A DNA stretch of 64,000 bases from Bacillus sp. X1(2014) (GTDB taxonomy: Bacteria > Bacillota > Bacilli > Bacillales_B > DSM-18226), in assembly GCF_007678255.1 (NCBI RefSeq), contig NZ_VEED01000003.1, positions 372,001 through 436,000 of the forward strand. The letters run 5' to 3'. Position 1 is the first letter of the stretch, and the number at the start of each line of letters is the position of its first letter. Below the pieces are notes generated by a model that saw nothing but the letters and a program-made list of their open reading frames with translations, was not told where the DNA came from and did not search any database. The translations under genes were made by a program, and so were the position numbers. Below are positions 1 through 9,707 of the stretch, piece by piece.

Positions 1-128
1 AAGAATTCAAGACTTATCCATTTGGTGCTGTTTGGGATTACTACTGTGAAAAAATGGGCGTTCCAGTAAGAGAGTCTTGGCTAGAAGAAGTAAAAGCGTA
101 TGAGCAAGAAGTTTTATTAAAGCGATAA
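1..128 (+). CDS. rhaA: L-rhamnose isomerase, C-terminal fragment
   Basis: The window opens inside a gene; an open frame runs from base 3 to a TAA at 126-128 and encodes about 41 residues. They contain the block [12 protein letters not shown] followed by [17 protein letters not shown] recall this as the C-terminus of Bacillus-type RhaA, which interconverts L-rhamnose and L-rhamnulose in the cytoplasm. A terminator directly follows, so rhaA appears to be the last gene of its operon. The N-terminal catalytic part lies outside the window, so the call rests on the tail alone. Confidence 0.72.
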   Translation, partial: EFKTYPFGAVWDYYCEKMGVPVRESWLEEVKAYEQEVLLKR

Positions 129-139
129 CTTGTGATGGA

Positions 140-182
140 AGACTCAAATAGGAGATTTATAGGCTCCGTTGGGTCTTTTTTT
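140..182 (+). terminator. Rho-independent terminator after rhaA
   Basis: AGACTCAA (140-147) pairs with TTGGGTCT (169-176) with one G-U pair. An inner GGAG/CTCC stem (151-154/164-167) extends it, and a run of T follows to 182. It separates rhaA from the DeoR-type gene. Confidence 0.75.
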
Positions 183-208
183 GGATTTATTTCTTAAATT
201 AGAAAGGG

Positions 209-283
209 ATTATACAAAATATAGGGAAAATATTACGAAGTTTTAAGTTATTATACAAAATAACGAGTAGATTCTACAAAAAA
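209..283. promoter_or_regulatory. three phased direct repeats, possible operator
   Basis: The motif ATTATACAAAATA occurs at 209-221 and 250-262, and a degenerate copy ATTCTACAAAAAA lies at 271-283. The starts are 41 and 21 bases apart, close to four and two helical turns. They sit in the 331-base gap upstream of the DeoR-type regulator, where an autoregulatory operator would be expected. The rest of the gap is AT-rich and shows no convincing -35/-10 pair. Confidence 0.35.
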
Positions 284-459
284 TGTAAATCAATTCCCAA
301 TTCAGTTTAATTTCGTTTTGAAAAAAAGGGTGGGCATATTAAAAGTATAATTTTTGTTTGTTTTCCAAAGATATATGGTATAGTTATAGTGATAATAAAG
401 ATAAATCAAACATAAAACAACATAAATAAAAATTTATTCAGCAGGAAGGGGCAGCACTA

Positions 460-1221
460 GTGCTAGTTGCAGAAAGACAAAAAAAGATTGTGGACTTAGT
501 TAATGAGCGGTTGAGTATTCGGGTCACGGAGCTTAGTAAAATTTTCTCAGTAACAGAAGAAACGATACGGCGTGATCTTGAAAAGCTTGAAAAAGAAAAT
601 CTCTTAATGCGCAGCCATGGCGGGGCAGTTAGTATTGAAAAGGATCAGGGGGAGACCTCTTATTTAGAAAGGGAAATCACTAACGCTGCCGAGAAAAAAG
701 CAATAGCTGTAGAAGCGATTCGTTCTATCGAGCCAGGGGATCAAATCGTCTTAGACGCAAGTACAACGGCATGGTATGTGGCGAAGGAACTGCCTGATAT
801 GCCTTTAACGGTTCTGACAAATTCGATAAAAGTCGCCATTGAACTTAGTAAAAAAGAACAAATCAAGGTGATCTCCACGGGGGGAACGCTGCTTTCACAA
901 TCTCTTTCATATGTTGGACCGCTTGCAGAACGTTCTCTGGGTATGTACCACGTAAATAAGGCGTTTCTTTCCTGTAAAGGGGTTCATTTAGAAAAGGGAT
1001 TAAGTGACTTTAATGAATCACAAGCCTTATTAAAAAAACAGATGATGGAAATTTCAGATGAAACCATCTTAATGGTTGACTCGAGTAAATTTGGAACACG
1101 AGCCTTTTCACAAATTGCACCTGTTTCCACCATCGACTGCATTATTACCGATTCAAAAATAAATGAAAAAACTAGAAATGAACTCGAGGATATAAAGATA
1201 AAGTTATTAATTGTAAACTAG
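460..1221 (+). CDS. DeoR/GlpR-family transcriptional regulator
   Basis: A 253-residue DeoR-family repressor. The N-terminal winged helix-turn-helix (residues about 5-57) contains VTELSKIFSVTEETIRRDLEKLEKE followed by the family hallmark RSHGGAV near 52-58. The C-terminal DeoRC sugar-phosphate sensor domain contains LDASTTAWYVAKEL and ISTGGTLL. The start is GTG at 460, preceded by AGGAAGGGG at 443-451; no nearer ATG fits. In B. subtilis a DeoR-type gene (yulB) controls the rhamnose operon, and here the gene follows rhaA, so rhamnose control is plausible. A terminator separates the two genes, so the link is by neighbourhood only. Confidence 0.85.
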   Translation: MLVAERQKKIVDLVNERLSIRVTELSKIFSVTEETIRRDLEKLEKENLLMRSHGGAVSIEKDQGETSYLEREITNAAEKKAIAVEAIRSIEPGDQIVLDASTTAWYVAKELPDMPLTVLTNSIKVAIELSKKEQIKVISTGGTLLSQSLSYVGPLAERSLGMYHVNKAFLSCKGVHLEKGLSDFNESQALLKKQMMEISDETILMVDSSKFGTRAFSQIAPVSTIDCIITDSKINEKTRNELEDIKIKLLIVN

Positions 1222-1247
1222 CAGACCATGTCCCGGTCTGTTTTTTT
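1222..1247 (+). terminator. terminator after the DeoR-type gene
   Basis: CAGACC (1222-1227) pairs with GGTCTG (1235-1240), followed by seven T residues. It starts one base after the stop codon. Confidence 0.85.
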
Positions 1248-1370
1248 ATGCACTTATAGAGTAAATAGAGGCATACTCTGTAAAAAAACAAATTGATGCC
1301 CAATCCAGATGGTTGATAAAAATGAATTTTAAATAAAAATAATCAAATGATTAATTAGTTATATACCAAT

Positions 1371-1415
1371 AAAAAATGACTATCAGTTGGTTTACATTTT
1401 GACAGTCATTTTTTT
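1371..1415 (-). terminator. terminator of the minus-strand APH-type kinase gene
   Basis: AAATGACT (1374-1381) pairs with AGTCATTT (1404-1411). A-rich and T-rich flanks on both sides make it usable in either direction. It lies 14 bases beyond the stop of the minus-strand kinase gene. Confidence 0.65.
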
Positions 1416-1428
1416 ACATTTATTTAAA

Positions 1429-2439
1429 TTACTTTTCACTGAATTTGATGAACTTGTCTTGATGTCTTAAAATCCATGAAACTCTTTGTGCAGCCTTACG
1501 AATATACTTCTTGACCGTATCAATAGAGTCAACCTCGTCCCAATATCGGCCGAGAAAATGGATAAACACGTCTAAACTTCTAAGCCGGATTAGAAGAGGA
1601 AGGGCATGAATTTCTCCTTTTGTCAGATTAATCCTACTGCCATATCCTGTTAGGAAGGCGGTAATCTTTTTGAAAATAATAGTCTCATCCTCTTCATCAT
1701 CTATAAAATCGGACATAGCAACCGCAACTTCCATCATTCGTAAATCATGTGTAACAAATTCAAAATCAAGAATGGCGGAAATCTTTCCATCCCCACCCGA
1801 AAGAATGTTGGTAGCATTTAAATCTCCATGAACGAGCTGGTGAGGAAGGCTTTTTAAAAACGAGACACTGTCTTGAAAGGAAACTAGTTGTTTATAGATT
1901 ATTAATAATTCTTGAGTTAACTCCACAAAGTCTTCTGGTGGATTGAGGGAAAAAACTTTAATCTGATCCAAAGAACATCTTGGGTGTGTACTATTCATAT
2001 CATAATACGGTCTGTATACTGGCGGTTGATTTACATTGACCTCGGCAAGTTCTGCAGTAAGTTGACCAGCCGCCTTACCAAAAGAATAGATTTGATCTAA
2101 GTCTTCTAGGGCAGGATTCGTCCCATTGATAAATTTAAACACCCCCGCAAGATTTCCAGATTTAGTTTTGACAATGGTTTGCCCATCTATTGTTTTCATT
2201 GGTACTGGAATGGAAAAGGAAAAGGGCCGTTCGATTAATGCTAGTAATACAGCATGTTCATAGTTTACCTTGTCTTTATCTTGATGGGTTTGGTATATTC
2301 TCAGTACGTATTTCTCATTATTTGCCAGAATAAATAGGGTTGTATTGTTTTTCCCACTTGGCCCGGGAACAATCTCCCAATTCTCAAAAGGAAAGTACAA
2401 AGGTACTATTTCTTCAATATATGATAAATATTTTTTCAT
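1429..2439 (-). CDS. aminoglycoside phosphotransferase-like (APH) kinase
   Basis: About 336 residues of the APH/choline-kinase fold. The nucleotide-binding N-lobe includes KYVLRIYQTH. The catalytic loop is LVHGDLNATNIL (HGDxxxxN) and the metal-binding motif is AILDFEFV (IxDFE). The family phosphorylates small-molecule hydroxyls such as homoserine, thioribose or antibiotics; no substrate can be read from this sequence. The frame is open further upstream to 2577, but the extra residues are hydrophobic and unlike the family. The ATG at 2439 (MKKYLSYIEEIV), with AAAAGGA upstream on the minus strand, is a better start. It is a single gene, divergent from the methyltransferase. Confidence 0.75.
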   Translation of the reverse strand: MKKYLSYIEEIVPLYFPFENWEIVPGPSGKNNTTLFILANNEKYVLRIYQTHQDKDKVNYEHAVLLALIERPFSFSIPVPMKTIDGQTIVKTKSGNLAGVFKFINGTNPALEDLDQIYSFGKAAGQLTAELAEVNVNQPPVYRPYYDMNSTHPRCSLDQIKVFSLNPPEDFVELTQELLIIYKQLVSFQDSVSFLKSLPHQLVHGDLNATNILSGGDGKISAILDFEFVTHDLRMMEVAVAMSDFIDDEEDETIIFKKITAFLTGYGSRINLTKGEIHALPLLIRLRSLDVFIHFLGRYWDEVDSIDTVKKYIRKAAQRVSWILRHQDKFIKFSEK

Positions 2440-2642
2440 CTTATTCAAAAATCCTTTTTTTAAAAAGAAGTCTATCACGTACAGGAACAAGAGGAAAGTA
2501 TTTTTGAATAGGCAATTTGGGAAATCCTTGGAGATGAAGCTGTTCAATACCATTTTGAAGGTTAACAAGTTAATCAAACATTATGTGAAAATATGGTAAA
2601 ATAGGATAAGGTATACATTTGGAACAGAGAGAAGGTGGCTTT

Positions 2643-3398
2643 ATGAAATCAAATGATAAATTCACAGGAAAAGCAGAGGTATATGCAAAATATCGTCCCA
2701 GCTATCCTATTGAATATATGGAATATTTAATTTCTGAAGCTGTTTTAAAGGAGGGTAATATTATTGCAGATATTGGCTCCGGGACTGGAATATTTAGCAA
2801 TCAGCTTCTTGAACGAGGATACTCAGTAATCGGAGTGGAGCCAAATGATGATATGAGAACAGTTGCGGAACAAAATTTGATGACGAATTCCCGTTTTATT
2901 TCCATTAAGGGCACGGCTGAAAACACAACTTTAAATGATAATAGTATAGATCTAGTAACAGTAGCTCAGGCATTTCATTGGTTCGACATGGAGCCGTTCA
3001 AATTGGAATGTCAACGGATTTTGAAACAGGATGGTAGAGTGGCCCTTGTCTGGAATAGCCGAGATGGGGCAAGCGATATTAACAAGGAAAGTGCAGAGGT
3101 TTGCCAAAAGTACTGCCCAAATTTTAAAGGATTTAGCGGCGGTATCGAGGAAACTCCGATTGCATTTCAGCAATTTTTTAAAGATGGAAAGTATGATTTA
3201 AATTACTTTCGCAATGACCTGCAATTTAATTTAAGTGGATTTTTGGGAAGATACTTATCCGCTTCCTATTCCCCAAAAAAGACCGACGAGGAATATCATC
3301 CATTCATTACAGCATTATCAAATCTATTTGAAAAATATAGCAATCATGGGCAAATAGTTATTCCAAATATCACAAGAAGCTATTTGGGTAAAGTGTAA
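2643..3398 (+). CDS. class I SAM-dependent methyltransferase
   Basis: A 251-residue methyltransferase of the Methyltransf_11 type. Motif I is IADIGSGTGIFS (residues about 42-53), the acidic end of beta-2 is IGVEPN, and the post-I/motif II region is IDLVTVAQAFHWFD. The last motif resembles UbiE/YcgJ-type enzymes, which use S-adenosylmethionine on small substrates. The start at 2643 is chosen because AGAAGGTGG lies 5-13 bases upstream; an ATG-less extension to 2619 would run through this site. No operon partner is visible and the substrate is unknown. Confidence 0.82.
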   Translation: MKSNDKFTGKAEVYAKYRPSYPIEYMEYLISEAVLKEGNIIADIGSGTGIFSNQLLERGYSVIGVEPNDDMRTVAEQNLMTNSRFISIKGTAENTTLNDNSIDLVTVAQAFHWFDMEPFKLECQRILKQDGRVALVWNSRDGASDINKESAEVCQKYCPNFKGFSGGIEETPIAFQQFFKDGKYDLNYFRNDLQFNLSGFLGRYLSASYSPKKTDEEYHPFITALSNLFEKYSNHGQIVIPNITRSYLGKV

Positions 3399-3502
3399 TT
3401 ATTTAAATGATGATTATTGTTAACTTTATAACAAAGTATTCTTCTTTTATAATAATGACAACAATGTAGGCTTTATTTCATACCATATTTGGGGGTGAAA
3501 AA

Positions 3503-3946
3503 ATGCCAAGAGTAAATTACCGTAGTTCAGACGTTGACTTAATGGCTAGGATGATGAGAGCAGAAGCCGAAGGCGAAGGAAAACAAGGAATGTTATATGT
3601 AGGAAATGTAATTGTAAATCGCCTTAAAGCAGATTGTTTAGACTTTAAAGGGTTAAGAAAAATTCCAGATGTCATTTTTCAAGTACAAGGAGGAAATTTT
3701 TCCTTTGAAGCTGTTCAAAAAGGAAATGTATTTTATCAAAGAGCGAGAACTGCTGAAAAAAGATTAGCAAAACAGAATTTGGATTATTGGAGAGAACACC
3801 CAGGAAAGTATGCACTTTGGTATTTTAATCCATATGCTCCATGCCCTCCAACATGGTACGGTCAACCACAATCTGGCCAATTTAAAAACCATTGTTATTA
3901 TGAACCAAAAGCTGGAACATGTGATAGTGTTTATAAGGGAAGTTAA
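3503..3946 (+). CDS. cwlJ: spore cortex-lytic cell wall hydrolase CwlJ
   Basis: 147 residues, close to the 142 of B. subtilis CwlJ, and consisting almost entirely of the Hydrolase_2 (SleB/CwlJ) domain. Typical motifs are MARMMRAEAEGEGKQGM with the catalytic-type Glu near residue 22, NVIVNRL, and the C-terminal GQFKNHCYYEP. CwlJ sits in the coat/cortex region of the spore and degrades cortex peptidoglycan during germination, usually depending on GerQ. There is no signal peptide, as in CwlJ and unlike SleB. The gene is preceded by GGGGGTG and stands alone with its own terminator. Mother-cell sigma-E control is expected from the family but was not demonstrated here. Confidence 0.93.
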   Translation: MPRVNYRSSDVDLMARMMRAEAEGEGKQGMLYVGNVIVNRLKADCLDFKGLRKIPDVIFQVQGGNFSFEAVQKGNVFYQRARTAEKRLAKQNLDYWREHPGKYALWYFNPYAPCPPTWYGQPQSGQFKNHCYYEPKAGTCDSVYKGS

Positions 3947-3971
3947 GCTTACTCGTTTGAGTAAGCTTTTT
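3945..3971 (+). terminator. terminator after cwlJ
   Basis: AAGCTTACTC (3945-3954) and GAGTAAGCTT (3959-3968) form a perfect 10-bp stem with a GTTT loop, followed by T residues. The stem overlaps the last bases of the cwlJ stop codon. Confidence 0.85.
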
Positions 3972-4032
3972 CTGTTCTTGGTGTTCGAGCTGAAAATAGT
4001 AAGTAGGACACATATCGGCCTGATTTCAGTCA

Positions 4033-4069
4033 AAACGGGTCACGTAGAAGTAGTCTACGTGACCCGTTT
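4033..4069 (-). terminator. strong hairpin terminator shared by LysR gene and cwlJ side
   Basis: AAACGGGTCACGTAGA (4033-4048) pairs perfectly with 4054-4069, giving a 16-bp stem and a 5-base loop just past the stop of the minus-strand LysR gene. A-rich and T-rich edges allow either direction. Confidence 0.75.
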
Positions 4070-4076
4070 CACTCAT

Positions 4077-4961
4077 TCAATTATCTTTCCAGTCAAAGTT
4101 TTCGATAAAATTAACAAACGCCTTAACAACATTCCAATCCATAGCTTCCTTATGATAATACATCCACGTTCTCCGCAAAATCGGATTTCCTTCTTGGTCT
4201 TTTAAGTGGATTTTGTTTAAGTCTTCTATCCCTTTAAGTACTCGACTAGACAAAATGCAATAGCCTAAACCATTTATAACCATTTCCTTACATGGGTCTA
4301 CTTGGTCGACTTCAATACTTATAAAAGGGGCTTCAGAAAAATTTTCAGCCCACCAATGATCAATGACTGATTTTAATAAGTAATCCCCTCTATATTCAAT
4401 TCTTGGAAGACGAGGGAGATCTTTCATATCAAACTCATTTTTTGAAGCAATGCAAATAGTTTCCTCAAACAATTGATATTTTGATAATCCCCGCCAGCCA
4501 TAATCTCCACGGACAAAGCTGATATGAACGTCCTTATTATGAATAAGTTGAGTCACATCTCTGCTCCATCCCGTCGTTACTTTGAATTCCACATGCGGAT
4601 ATTGCATTTTAAATAATTTCAAAATATAGGGAAGTTCATAATTCGCGAAAAAATTGGAAACCCCCAATTTCAACGTACCTACCACTTCATCACTTTCGTT
4701 ATTACTCATATTTTGGACATTTTCTTTTATCATTTCATAATGCGCGAGGGCCTCCTCAGCACAATGAACAAGGTATTCTCCTTGTGGGGTAAAATGCACT
4801 CCCCTGCTTTCACGGGTGACGATTTTTACGCCTAGTTCTTCCTGCATATGCTTTAATCGAGTCGTTAATGCGGGTTGAGTAAGAAATAAGAGGCGAGCTG
4901 TTTTTGTTAGATTCTTTTGATGATAAAGCACCTTTAGTATTTCCCAATCACGGTAATCCAT
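4077..4961 (-). CDS. LysR-family transcriptional regulator
   Basis: 294 residues. The N-terminal HTH (about 1-60) contains LTKTARLLFLTQPALTTRLKHMQEEL. The effector domain is of the PBP2 type, with LKLGVSNFFANYELPYILKLF and GLGYCILSSRVL. The start at 4961 (MDYRDWEILK) follows GGGTGG on the minus strand; an ATG four codons upstream lacks a ribosome binding site. It diverges from odhA across a 169-base AT-rich gap, the usual arrangement when a LysR protein controls its neighbour. Regulation of odhAB is therefore plausible. Its co-inducer is unknown. Confidence 0.85.
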   Translation of the reverse strand: MDYRDWEILKVLYHQKNLTKTARLLFLTQPALTTRLKHMQEELGVKIVTRESRGVHFTPQGEYLVHCAEEALAHYEMIKENVQNMSNNESDEVVGTLKLGVSNFFANYELPYILKLFKMQYPHVEFKVTTGWSRDVTQLIHNKDVHISFVRGDYGWRGLSKYQLFEETICIASKNEFDMKDLPRLPRIEYRGDYLLKSVIDHWWAENFSEAPFISIEVDQVDPCKEMVINGLGYCILSSRVLKGIEDLNKIHLKDQEGNPILRRTWMYYHKEAMDWNVVKAFVNFIENFDWKDN

Positions 4962-5130
4962 TTTTCCACCCATCTATCTGATATTAATATTTTTTATAAG
5001 TTAATATAATTTTTTAGCATTTTATTTATTTCAATTATTACATTATCCTTAACCTTAAGCAATTGAAAATTACTTATTAAATAATCTGAAATTAGTCATA
5101 TAAAGTAAGACAACAATGGAGGAATTGTGA

Positions 5131-8022
5131 ATGGGAGTCCAGAAAAACCTGCATAATCCATGGCGGAAATTCAATGGTCCAAACCTTGGCTATGTTATTG
5201 AACAATACGAGCGGTATACGAACGGAGAAGAAGCTATTGATCCAAAATTAAGAGAGCTTTTTATAAAATGGGGCTCACCATTGTCTTTTGAGTCAAGTCA
5301 TATCGAAGAAACCCAAAATAATGAATCTTTCAATTCTAATAATTCCACAAATATACAGAAAGTACTGAAAGTGGTAAAGCTGCTTGAGGACATTCGTTCA
5401 AACGGTCATTTAGCGGCAAACATGAACCCATTAAAGTGGAATCAACAAAATCAAGAGTTGTTTCAGCCCGAAAAATATGGGGTTAGTGAACAAGAACTGA
5501 AAGCGATTCCAGCAATCCTCGTATGGGAAGAGGCCCCTGTAGGGATACAAACTGCGTGGGATGCTCTCAATCATTTAAAAAGTGTATATACCTCTACATT
5601 AGCCTATGAATTTAACCATGTGCAACAGATGGATGAACAAGCCTGGTTAACTCAAATGGTGGAGACAGGTTCCTTGCATCGGTCTTTATCGAAAGAAGAG
5701 CAAACGAACTTGCTGCAGAGCCTAACAGAGGTTGAAGGATTTGAACAGTTTTTGCATAAGACCTTTGTCGGACAAAAGAGATTCTCCATTGAAGGCGTAG
5801 ATATGCTAGTACCAATGCTGAATGAAGCAGTGCACGAAGGCGTTGAGGATGGAGCACGAAATGTCGTGATTGGTATGGCGCATCGCGGCCGCTTAAGTGT
5901 CCTTTCACATGTGTTAAACAAACCATACAGCAAGATGTTCGCTGAATTTCAGCATTCGTCTGCTAAACAACAGGGTCCGTCAGAAGATTTAGTCGACATA
6001 AGTGAAGGCTGGACTGGAGATGTGAAATACCATCTTGGACGTAATCGATTCATGGAAGGTCCCGGTAATGTGCGCGCACGGATTACCTTAGCCAATAACC
6101 CGAGTCATCTTGAATTTGTCAATCCGGTAGTTGAAGGGTTTGCAAGAGCTGCCCAAGAAGAACGAAAAAATACAGGTTACCCTAAGCAGGATATGAATAA
6201 GGCGTTTGCCATTTTAGTTCATGGCGATGCAGCCTTTCCAGGCCAGGGGATTGTAGCGGAGACCCTGAATTTAAGCGGGTTAAAAGGATATAAAACAGGT
6301 GGAACGATCCATATCATTGCTAACAACATGGTTGGTTTTACAACCGATAGCCATGATTCTCGCTCAACGAGATACTCCAGTGACTTAGCAAAAGGATTTG
6401 AGATTCCAATCGTACATGTTAATGCGGACGATCCAGAAGCCTGTCTAGCCGCTGTTCGACTTGCTTATCAATACCGTGCCAAGTTCCAAAAAGACTTTTT
6501 GATTGATTTAGTTGGATACCGCCGATTTGGCCACAATGAAATGGACGATCCAGCGGTCACCCAACCGCAGGTATACAAAAAAGTTGTGAACCATCCAACT
6601 GTAAGAGCTGTGTATGCAAATCAGTTGAAAGAAAGAGGCATTCTCAATCAAGAAGATGTTGAGCTAATGAATCGCAGCGTACAAGAAATGTTGCAAGTAG
6701 AGTATGAAAAAGTGTCAGAGAAGAAGCAGAGTGAACACATTTCAGAAGTAGAGGTTCCGATGGTAATCGCCAAAGGAATTCCATCGTTGGAAACAAGTGT
6801 GCCACTTGATACGCTTCGTGAAATAAACCAAGATTTGCTGAAATGGCCGGAAGGTTTTCATGTTTATCCAAAATTAAAGCGGATTTTGGAGCGTCGTGGA
6901 ACGGCACTAGAAGAAAACGGTAAAGTAGAATGGGCGGTAGCAGAGGTGCTGGCATTTGCGTCGATGTTAAAGGATGGTACGCCGATTCGTCTCACTGGCC
7001 AAGATTCAGAACGTGGAACGTTTGCGCAACGGCACATTGTACTGCACGACGCAGAAACAAACGAAACGTATTCTCCATTGCACAATCTTCCGCAAGCAAA
7101 AGCATCATTTGCGGTTCATAATAGTCCGCTGTCAGAAGCAGCTGTTGTAGGTTTTGAATATGGATACAATGTATTTGCTCCTGAAACACTTGTCATGTGG
7201 GAAGCACAATATGGCGACTTTGCAAATACAGCGCAGCCACTCTATGATCAATTTGTTTCATCTGCAAGGGCAAAATGGGGACAAAAATCAGGCCTTATTC
7301 TCCTGCTGCCTCATGGGTATGAAGGCCAAGGTCCGGAGCATTCCAGTGCCCGCCCTGAACGGTTTTTACAGTTAGCGGCTGAAAACAACTGGACGGTTGC
7401 CAACCTGACAAGTGCTGCCCAATATTTTCATATTTTACGCCGCCAAGCCTCCATCTTAGGATCAGAGTTTGTTCGACCATTAGTGATTATGACACCAAAG
7501 AGTCTGCTCCGTCACCCGTTAGTTGCATCTACTGGTACTGCTTTAAGCGAAGGTCATTTCCAAACAGTTTTGGAACAGCCTGAACTAGGAAAAGCGCTGG
7601 AAAAGGTAAGACGCTTAGTTTTAACAACGGGTAAGATGGCCATCGATCTGGCTGTAGAAATCGACTCAAACAAAGAAAATCAAAATCTAGAAGAGGTACA
7701 CATTGCTCGAATCGAACAATTGTATCCATTTCCTGAGGAAAAGGTAGAAGCCATCATAAAGCGGTACCCTAACTTAAAGGAAATTGTTTGGGTGCAGGAA
7801 GAACCGAAAAATATGGGTGCGTGGCATTATATCGCTCCAACTCTCTTTGAACTTGCAGCTGGCAGACTGACTGTAGGTTACATTGGGCGTCAAGAGCGTT
7901 CAAGTACAGCGGGCGGAGATCCAACCGTTCATAAAAATGAACAAGAACGGATTATCAAACAGGCTCTGAACTATATTGAATCAAATAGATACTCAGAAAC
8001 AAGAAATAGAACTAGTTACTAA
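5131..8022 (+). CDS. odhA: 2-oxoglutarate dehydrogenase E1 component
   Basis: 963 residues, slightly longer than B. subtilis OdhA (944). E1 binds thiamine diphosphate and decarboxylates 2-oxoglutarate, passing the succinyl group to OdhB in the TCA-cycle complex. Recognisable segments are [17 protein letters not shown], the ThDP/Mg region [20 protein letters not shown] with GDxxxxGQG, and [17 protein letters not shown]. The transketolase-like pyrimidine domain carries [13 protein letters not shown], and [16 protein letters not shown] lies in the C-terminal part. The ATG is preceded by ATGGAGGA. odhB follows 78 bases downstream with no terminator between, forming the usual odhAB operon. The complex returns 2-oxoglutarate to the TCA cycle, including any made by the catabolic island at 25-43 kb. 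Confidence 0.97.
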   Translation: MGVQKNLHNPWRKFNGPNLGYVIEQYERYTNGEEAIDPKLRELFIKWGSPLSFESSHIEETQNNESFNSNNSTNIQKVLKVVKLLEDIRSNGHLAANMNPLKWNQQNQELFQPEKYGVSEQELKAIPAILVWEEAPVGIQTAWDALNHLKSVYTSTLAYEFNHVQQMDEQAWLTQMVETGSLHRSLSKEEQTNLLQSLTEVEGFEQFLHKTFVGQKRFSIEGVDMLVPMLNEAVHEGVEDGARNVVIGMAHRGRLSVLSHVLNKPYSKMFAEFQHSSAKQQGPSEDLVDISEGWTGDVKYHLGRNRFMEGPGNVRARITLANNPSHLEFVNPVVEGFARAAQEERKNTGYPKQDMNKAFAILVHGDAAFPGQGIVAETLNLSGLKGYKTGGTIHIIANNMVGFTTDSHDSRSTRYSSDLAKGFEIPIVHVNADDPEACLAAVRLAYQYRAKFQKDFLIDLVGYRRFGHNEMDDPAVTQPQVYKKVVNHPTVRAVYANQLKERGILNQEDVELMNRSVQEMLQVEYEKVSEKKQSEHISEVEVPMVIAKGIPSLETSVPLDTLREINQDLLKWPEGFHVYPKLKRILERRGTALEENGKVEWAVAEVLAFASMLKDGTPIRLTGQDSERGTFAQRHIVLHDAETNETYSPLHNLPQAKASFAVHNSPLSEAAVVGFEYGYNVFAPETLVMWEAQYGDFANTAQPLYDQFVSSARAKWGQKSGLILLLPHGYEGQGPEHSSARPERFLQLAAENNWTVANLTSAAQYFHILRRQASILGSEFVRPLVIMTPKSLLRHPLVASTGTALSEGHFQTVLEQPELGKALEKVRRLVLTTGKMAIDLAVEIDSNKENQNLEEVHIARIEQLYPFPEEKVEAIIKRYPNLKEIVWVQEEPKNMGAWHYIAPTLFELAAGRLTVGYIGRQERSSTAGGDPTVHKNEQERIIKQALNYIESNRYSETRNRTSY

Positions 8023-8100
8023 TTCCATTTCCGGAAGATAATTTAAGTAGAAATACTACCTTATAGAGGACTTACCAACAAACATAGGAGGATACACCAC

Positions 8101-9351
8101 ATGATTGAAATCAAAGTACCAGAACTGGCAGAATCCATTACGGAAGGAACCATTGCTCAATGGCTCATTAATATTGGTGATAAAGTAACCAAAGGAGATA
8201 GTGTGGTTGAGCTGGAAACTGATAAAGTTAATATAGAATTAAATGCCGATTACTCAGGTGTAGTTACAAAGTTTTTAAAAGAGCCTGGCGATATCGTCGA
8301 AGTTGGCGATGTCATTGCGATTATCGAAGAGAATGCGGCGGCTGGAGCCACTCCAGCTGTTCCAGCTGCAGCTCCGGAAATAACAGTAGAAGAAACACTA
8401 AATCAACCAAGAACCCAGCCTCAGCCAGAACTTCCAAAAGGTAATAGTCCGATTGCTTCACCAGCGGCAAGAAAATTGGCAAGAGAATTGGGAATCGATT
8501 TAACACAAGTAAGCAGCCGGGATCCACTTGGAAGAATTAGACCAGAGGATGTAAAAGCATACACACCGACTCCTGCGGTTAAAGAAGAGCCAAAGGTGGA
8601 AAAGGCCAGCCCAAAACAAGCCGTACAACAAATAGATGAAGAGTTTGACAAACCAGTTGAACGGGTGAAAATGACCCGCCGGCGTCAAACAATCGCAAAA
8701 CGCCTGGTAGAAGTCCAGCATACAGCAGCGATGTTAACAACTTTTAACGAAGTTGATATGTCGGCTGTTATGGATTTACGCAATCAGCGGAAAGATGCAT
8801 TTTTTGAAAAACATGGTGTTCGTCTTGGGTTCATGTCATTTTTTACAAAAGCCGTTGTCTCAGCGTTAAAGCAATTCCCGCTTTTAAATGCCGAAATTCA
8901 AGGCGATGAATTGCTTATCAAGAAGTTCTATGATATTGGAATTGCCGTTGCAGCACCAGAGGGTCTAGTGGTACCGGTTGTTCGCGGTGCAAATCAGAAA
9001 AACTTTGCTGAAATCGAACAGGATATTAGTAATCTTGGTAAAAAAGCTCGTGATAATGCCCTTACGTTAAATGATTTGCAAGGTGGTACATTTACCATTA
9101 CTAATGGCGGAGTTTTCGGATCATTAATGTCAACACCGATCTTGAATAGCCCGCAAGTAGGGATTCTCGGAATGCATAAAATCCAAACAAGACCAATAGC
9201 GATTGATAAGGAACGAATGGAAAACCGCCCGATGATGTATATTGCCTTGTCTTACGATCATCGAATTGTAGACGGCAAAGAGGCCGTTAGCTTCCTAGTT
9301 GCCGTGAAAGAATTGTTGGAAGATCCACACTCGTTATTATTAGAAGGGTAA
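8101..9351 (+). CDS. odhB: 2-oxoglutarate dehydrogenase E2, dihydrolipoyl succinyltransferase
   Basis: 416 residues, matching OdhB (417 in B. subtilis). The N-terminal lipoyl domain has the lipoylated Lys at about 42 in [12 protein letters not shown] Pro/Ala/Glu-rich linker (about 80-110) leads to a peripheral subunit-binding domain with [18 protein letters not shown] and GRIRPEDV. The C-terminal acyltransferase domain has the catalytic [12 protein letters not shown] (His about 387, Asp about 391). The ribosome binding site is AGGAGG at 8089-8094. E2 transfers succinyl from the lipoyl arm to CoA. E3 is not encoded here and is normally shared with other complexes. Confidence 0.97.
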   Translation: MIEIKVPELAESITEGTIAQWLINIGDKVTKGDSVVELETDKVNIELNADYSGVVTKFLKEPGDIVEVGDVIAIIEENAAAGATPAVPAAAPEITVEETLNQPRTQPQPELPKGNSPIASPAARKLARELGIDLTQVSSRDPLGRIRPEDVKAYTPTPAVKEEPKVEKASPKQAVQQIDEEFDKPVERVKMTRRRQTIAKRLVEVQHTAAMLTTFNEVDMSAVMDLRNQRKDAFFEKHGVRLGFMSFFTKAVVSALKQFPLLNAEIQGDELLIKKFYDIGIAVAAPEGLVVPVVRGANQKNFAEIEQDISNLGKKARDNALTLNDLQGGTFTITNGGVFGSLMSTPILNSPQVGILGMHKIQTRPIAIDKERMENRPMMYIALSYDHRIVDGKEAVSFLVAVKELLEDPHSLLLEG

Positions 9352-9398
9352 AAGTTTCATTTGATCATGCTAGTTTAAATTAATAGTTCATAAAAATT

Positions 9399-9427
9399 AG
9401 GGATGGAGGTTTTCCATCTCTTTTTTT
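9399..9427 (+). terminator. terminator after odhAB
   Basis: GGGATGGA (9400-9407) pairs with TCCATCTC (9413-9420) with one G-U pair, followed by seven T residues. Confidence 0.85.
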
Positions 9428-9443
9428 GTATTTGGATATCTAA

Positions 9444-9572
9444 AAAGCAGCTCAGGTGTATACGATCGTGTGTGCACAAGGTGGGAAAAAACAAACGATT
9501 ACCGACAAGCAGCTTCAAGTCCTGGCTGATGCCTTTAAAGTAGTTCCGCGAGAAGGAATTTTGAAATTATAA
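9444..9572 (+). pseudogene. possible gene remnant, C-terminal fragment
   Basis: A stop-bounded frame of about 42 codons ends at TAA 9570-9572 and reads roughly KAAQVYTIVCAQGG, then TDKQLQVLADAFKVVPREG. The composition looks protein-like, with regular amphipathic Leu spacing. However there is no start codon with a ribosome binding site, and the upstream sequence is the odhAB terminator. I read it as the surviving 3' end of a lost gene. The parent family was not recognised. Confidence 0.3.
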
Positions 9573-9586
9573 ATATTTAATCAATC

Positions 9587-9622
9587 AAAAGGCATGTTCC
9601 TGTAATAGGGAGTATGCCTTTT
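9587..9622. terminator. hairpin following the gene remnant
   Basis: AAAAGGCAT (9587-9595) pairs with ATGCCTTTT (9614-9622). Partial pairing continues inside. It probably served the decayed gene upstream. Confidence 0.55.
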
Positions 9623-9707
9623 GTAGATTATTTGTTTTTTCAATTGGGGAATAAGAAATATGATATGATTTGATTTAGAGATAGAATTCAGAAAATAGGT
9701 GAATCAA

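Noticed and set aside
2345..2599. Plus-strand open frame opposite the 5' end of the kinase gene
   Set aside because: It is rich in Lys and Phe from A/T tracts and lies antisense to a better supported gene.
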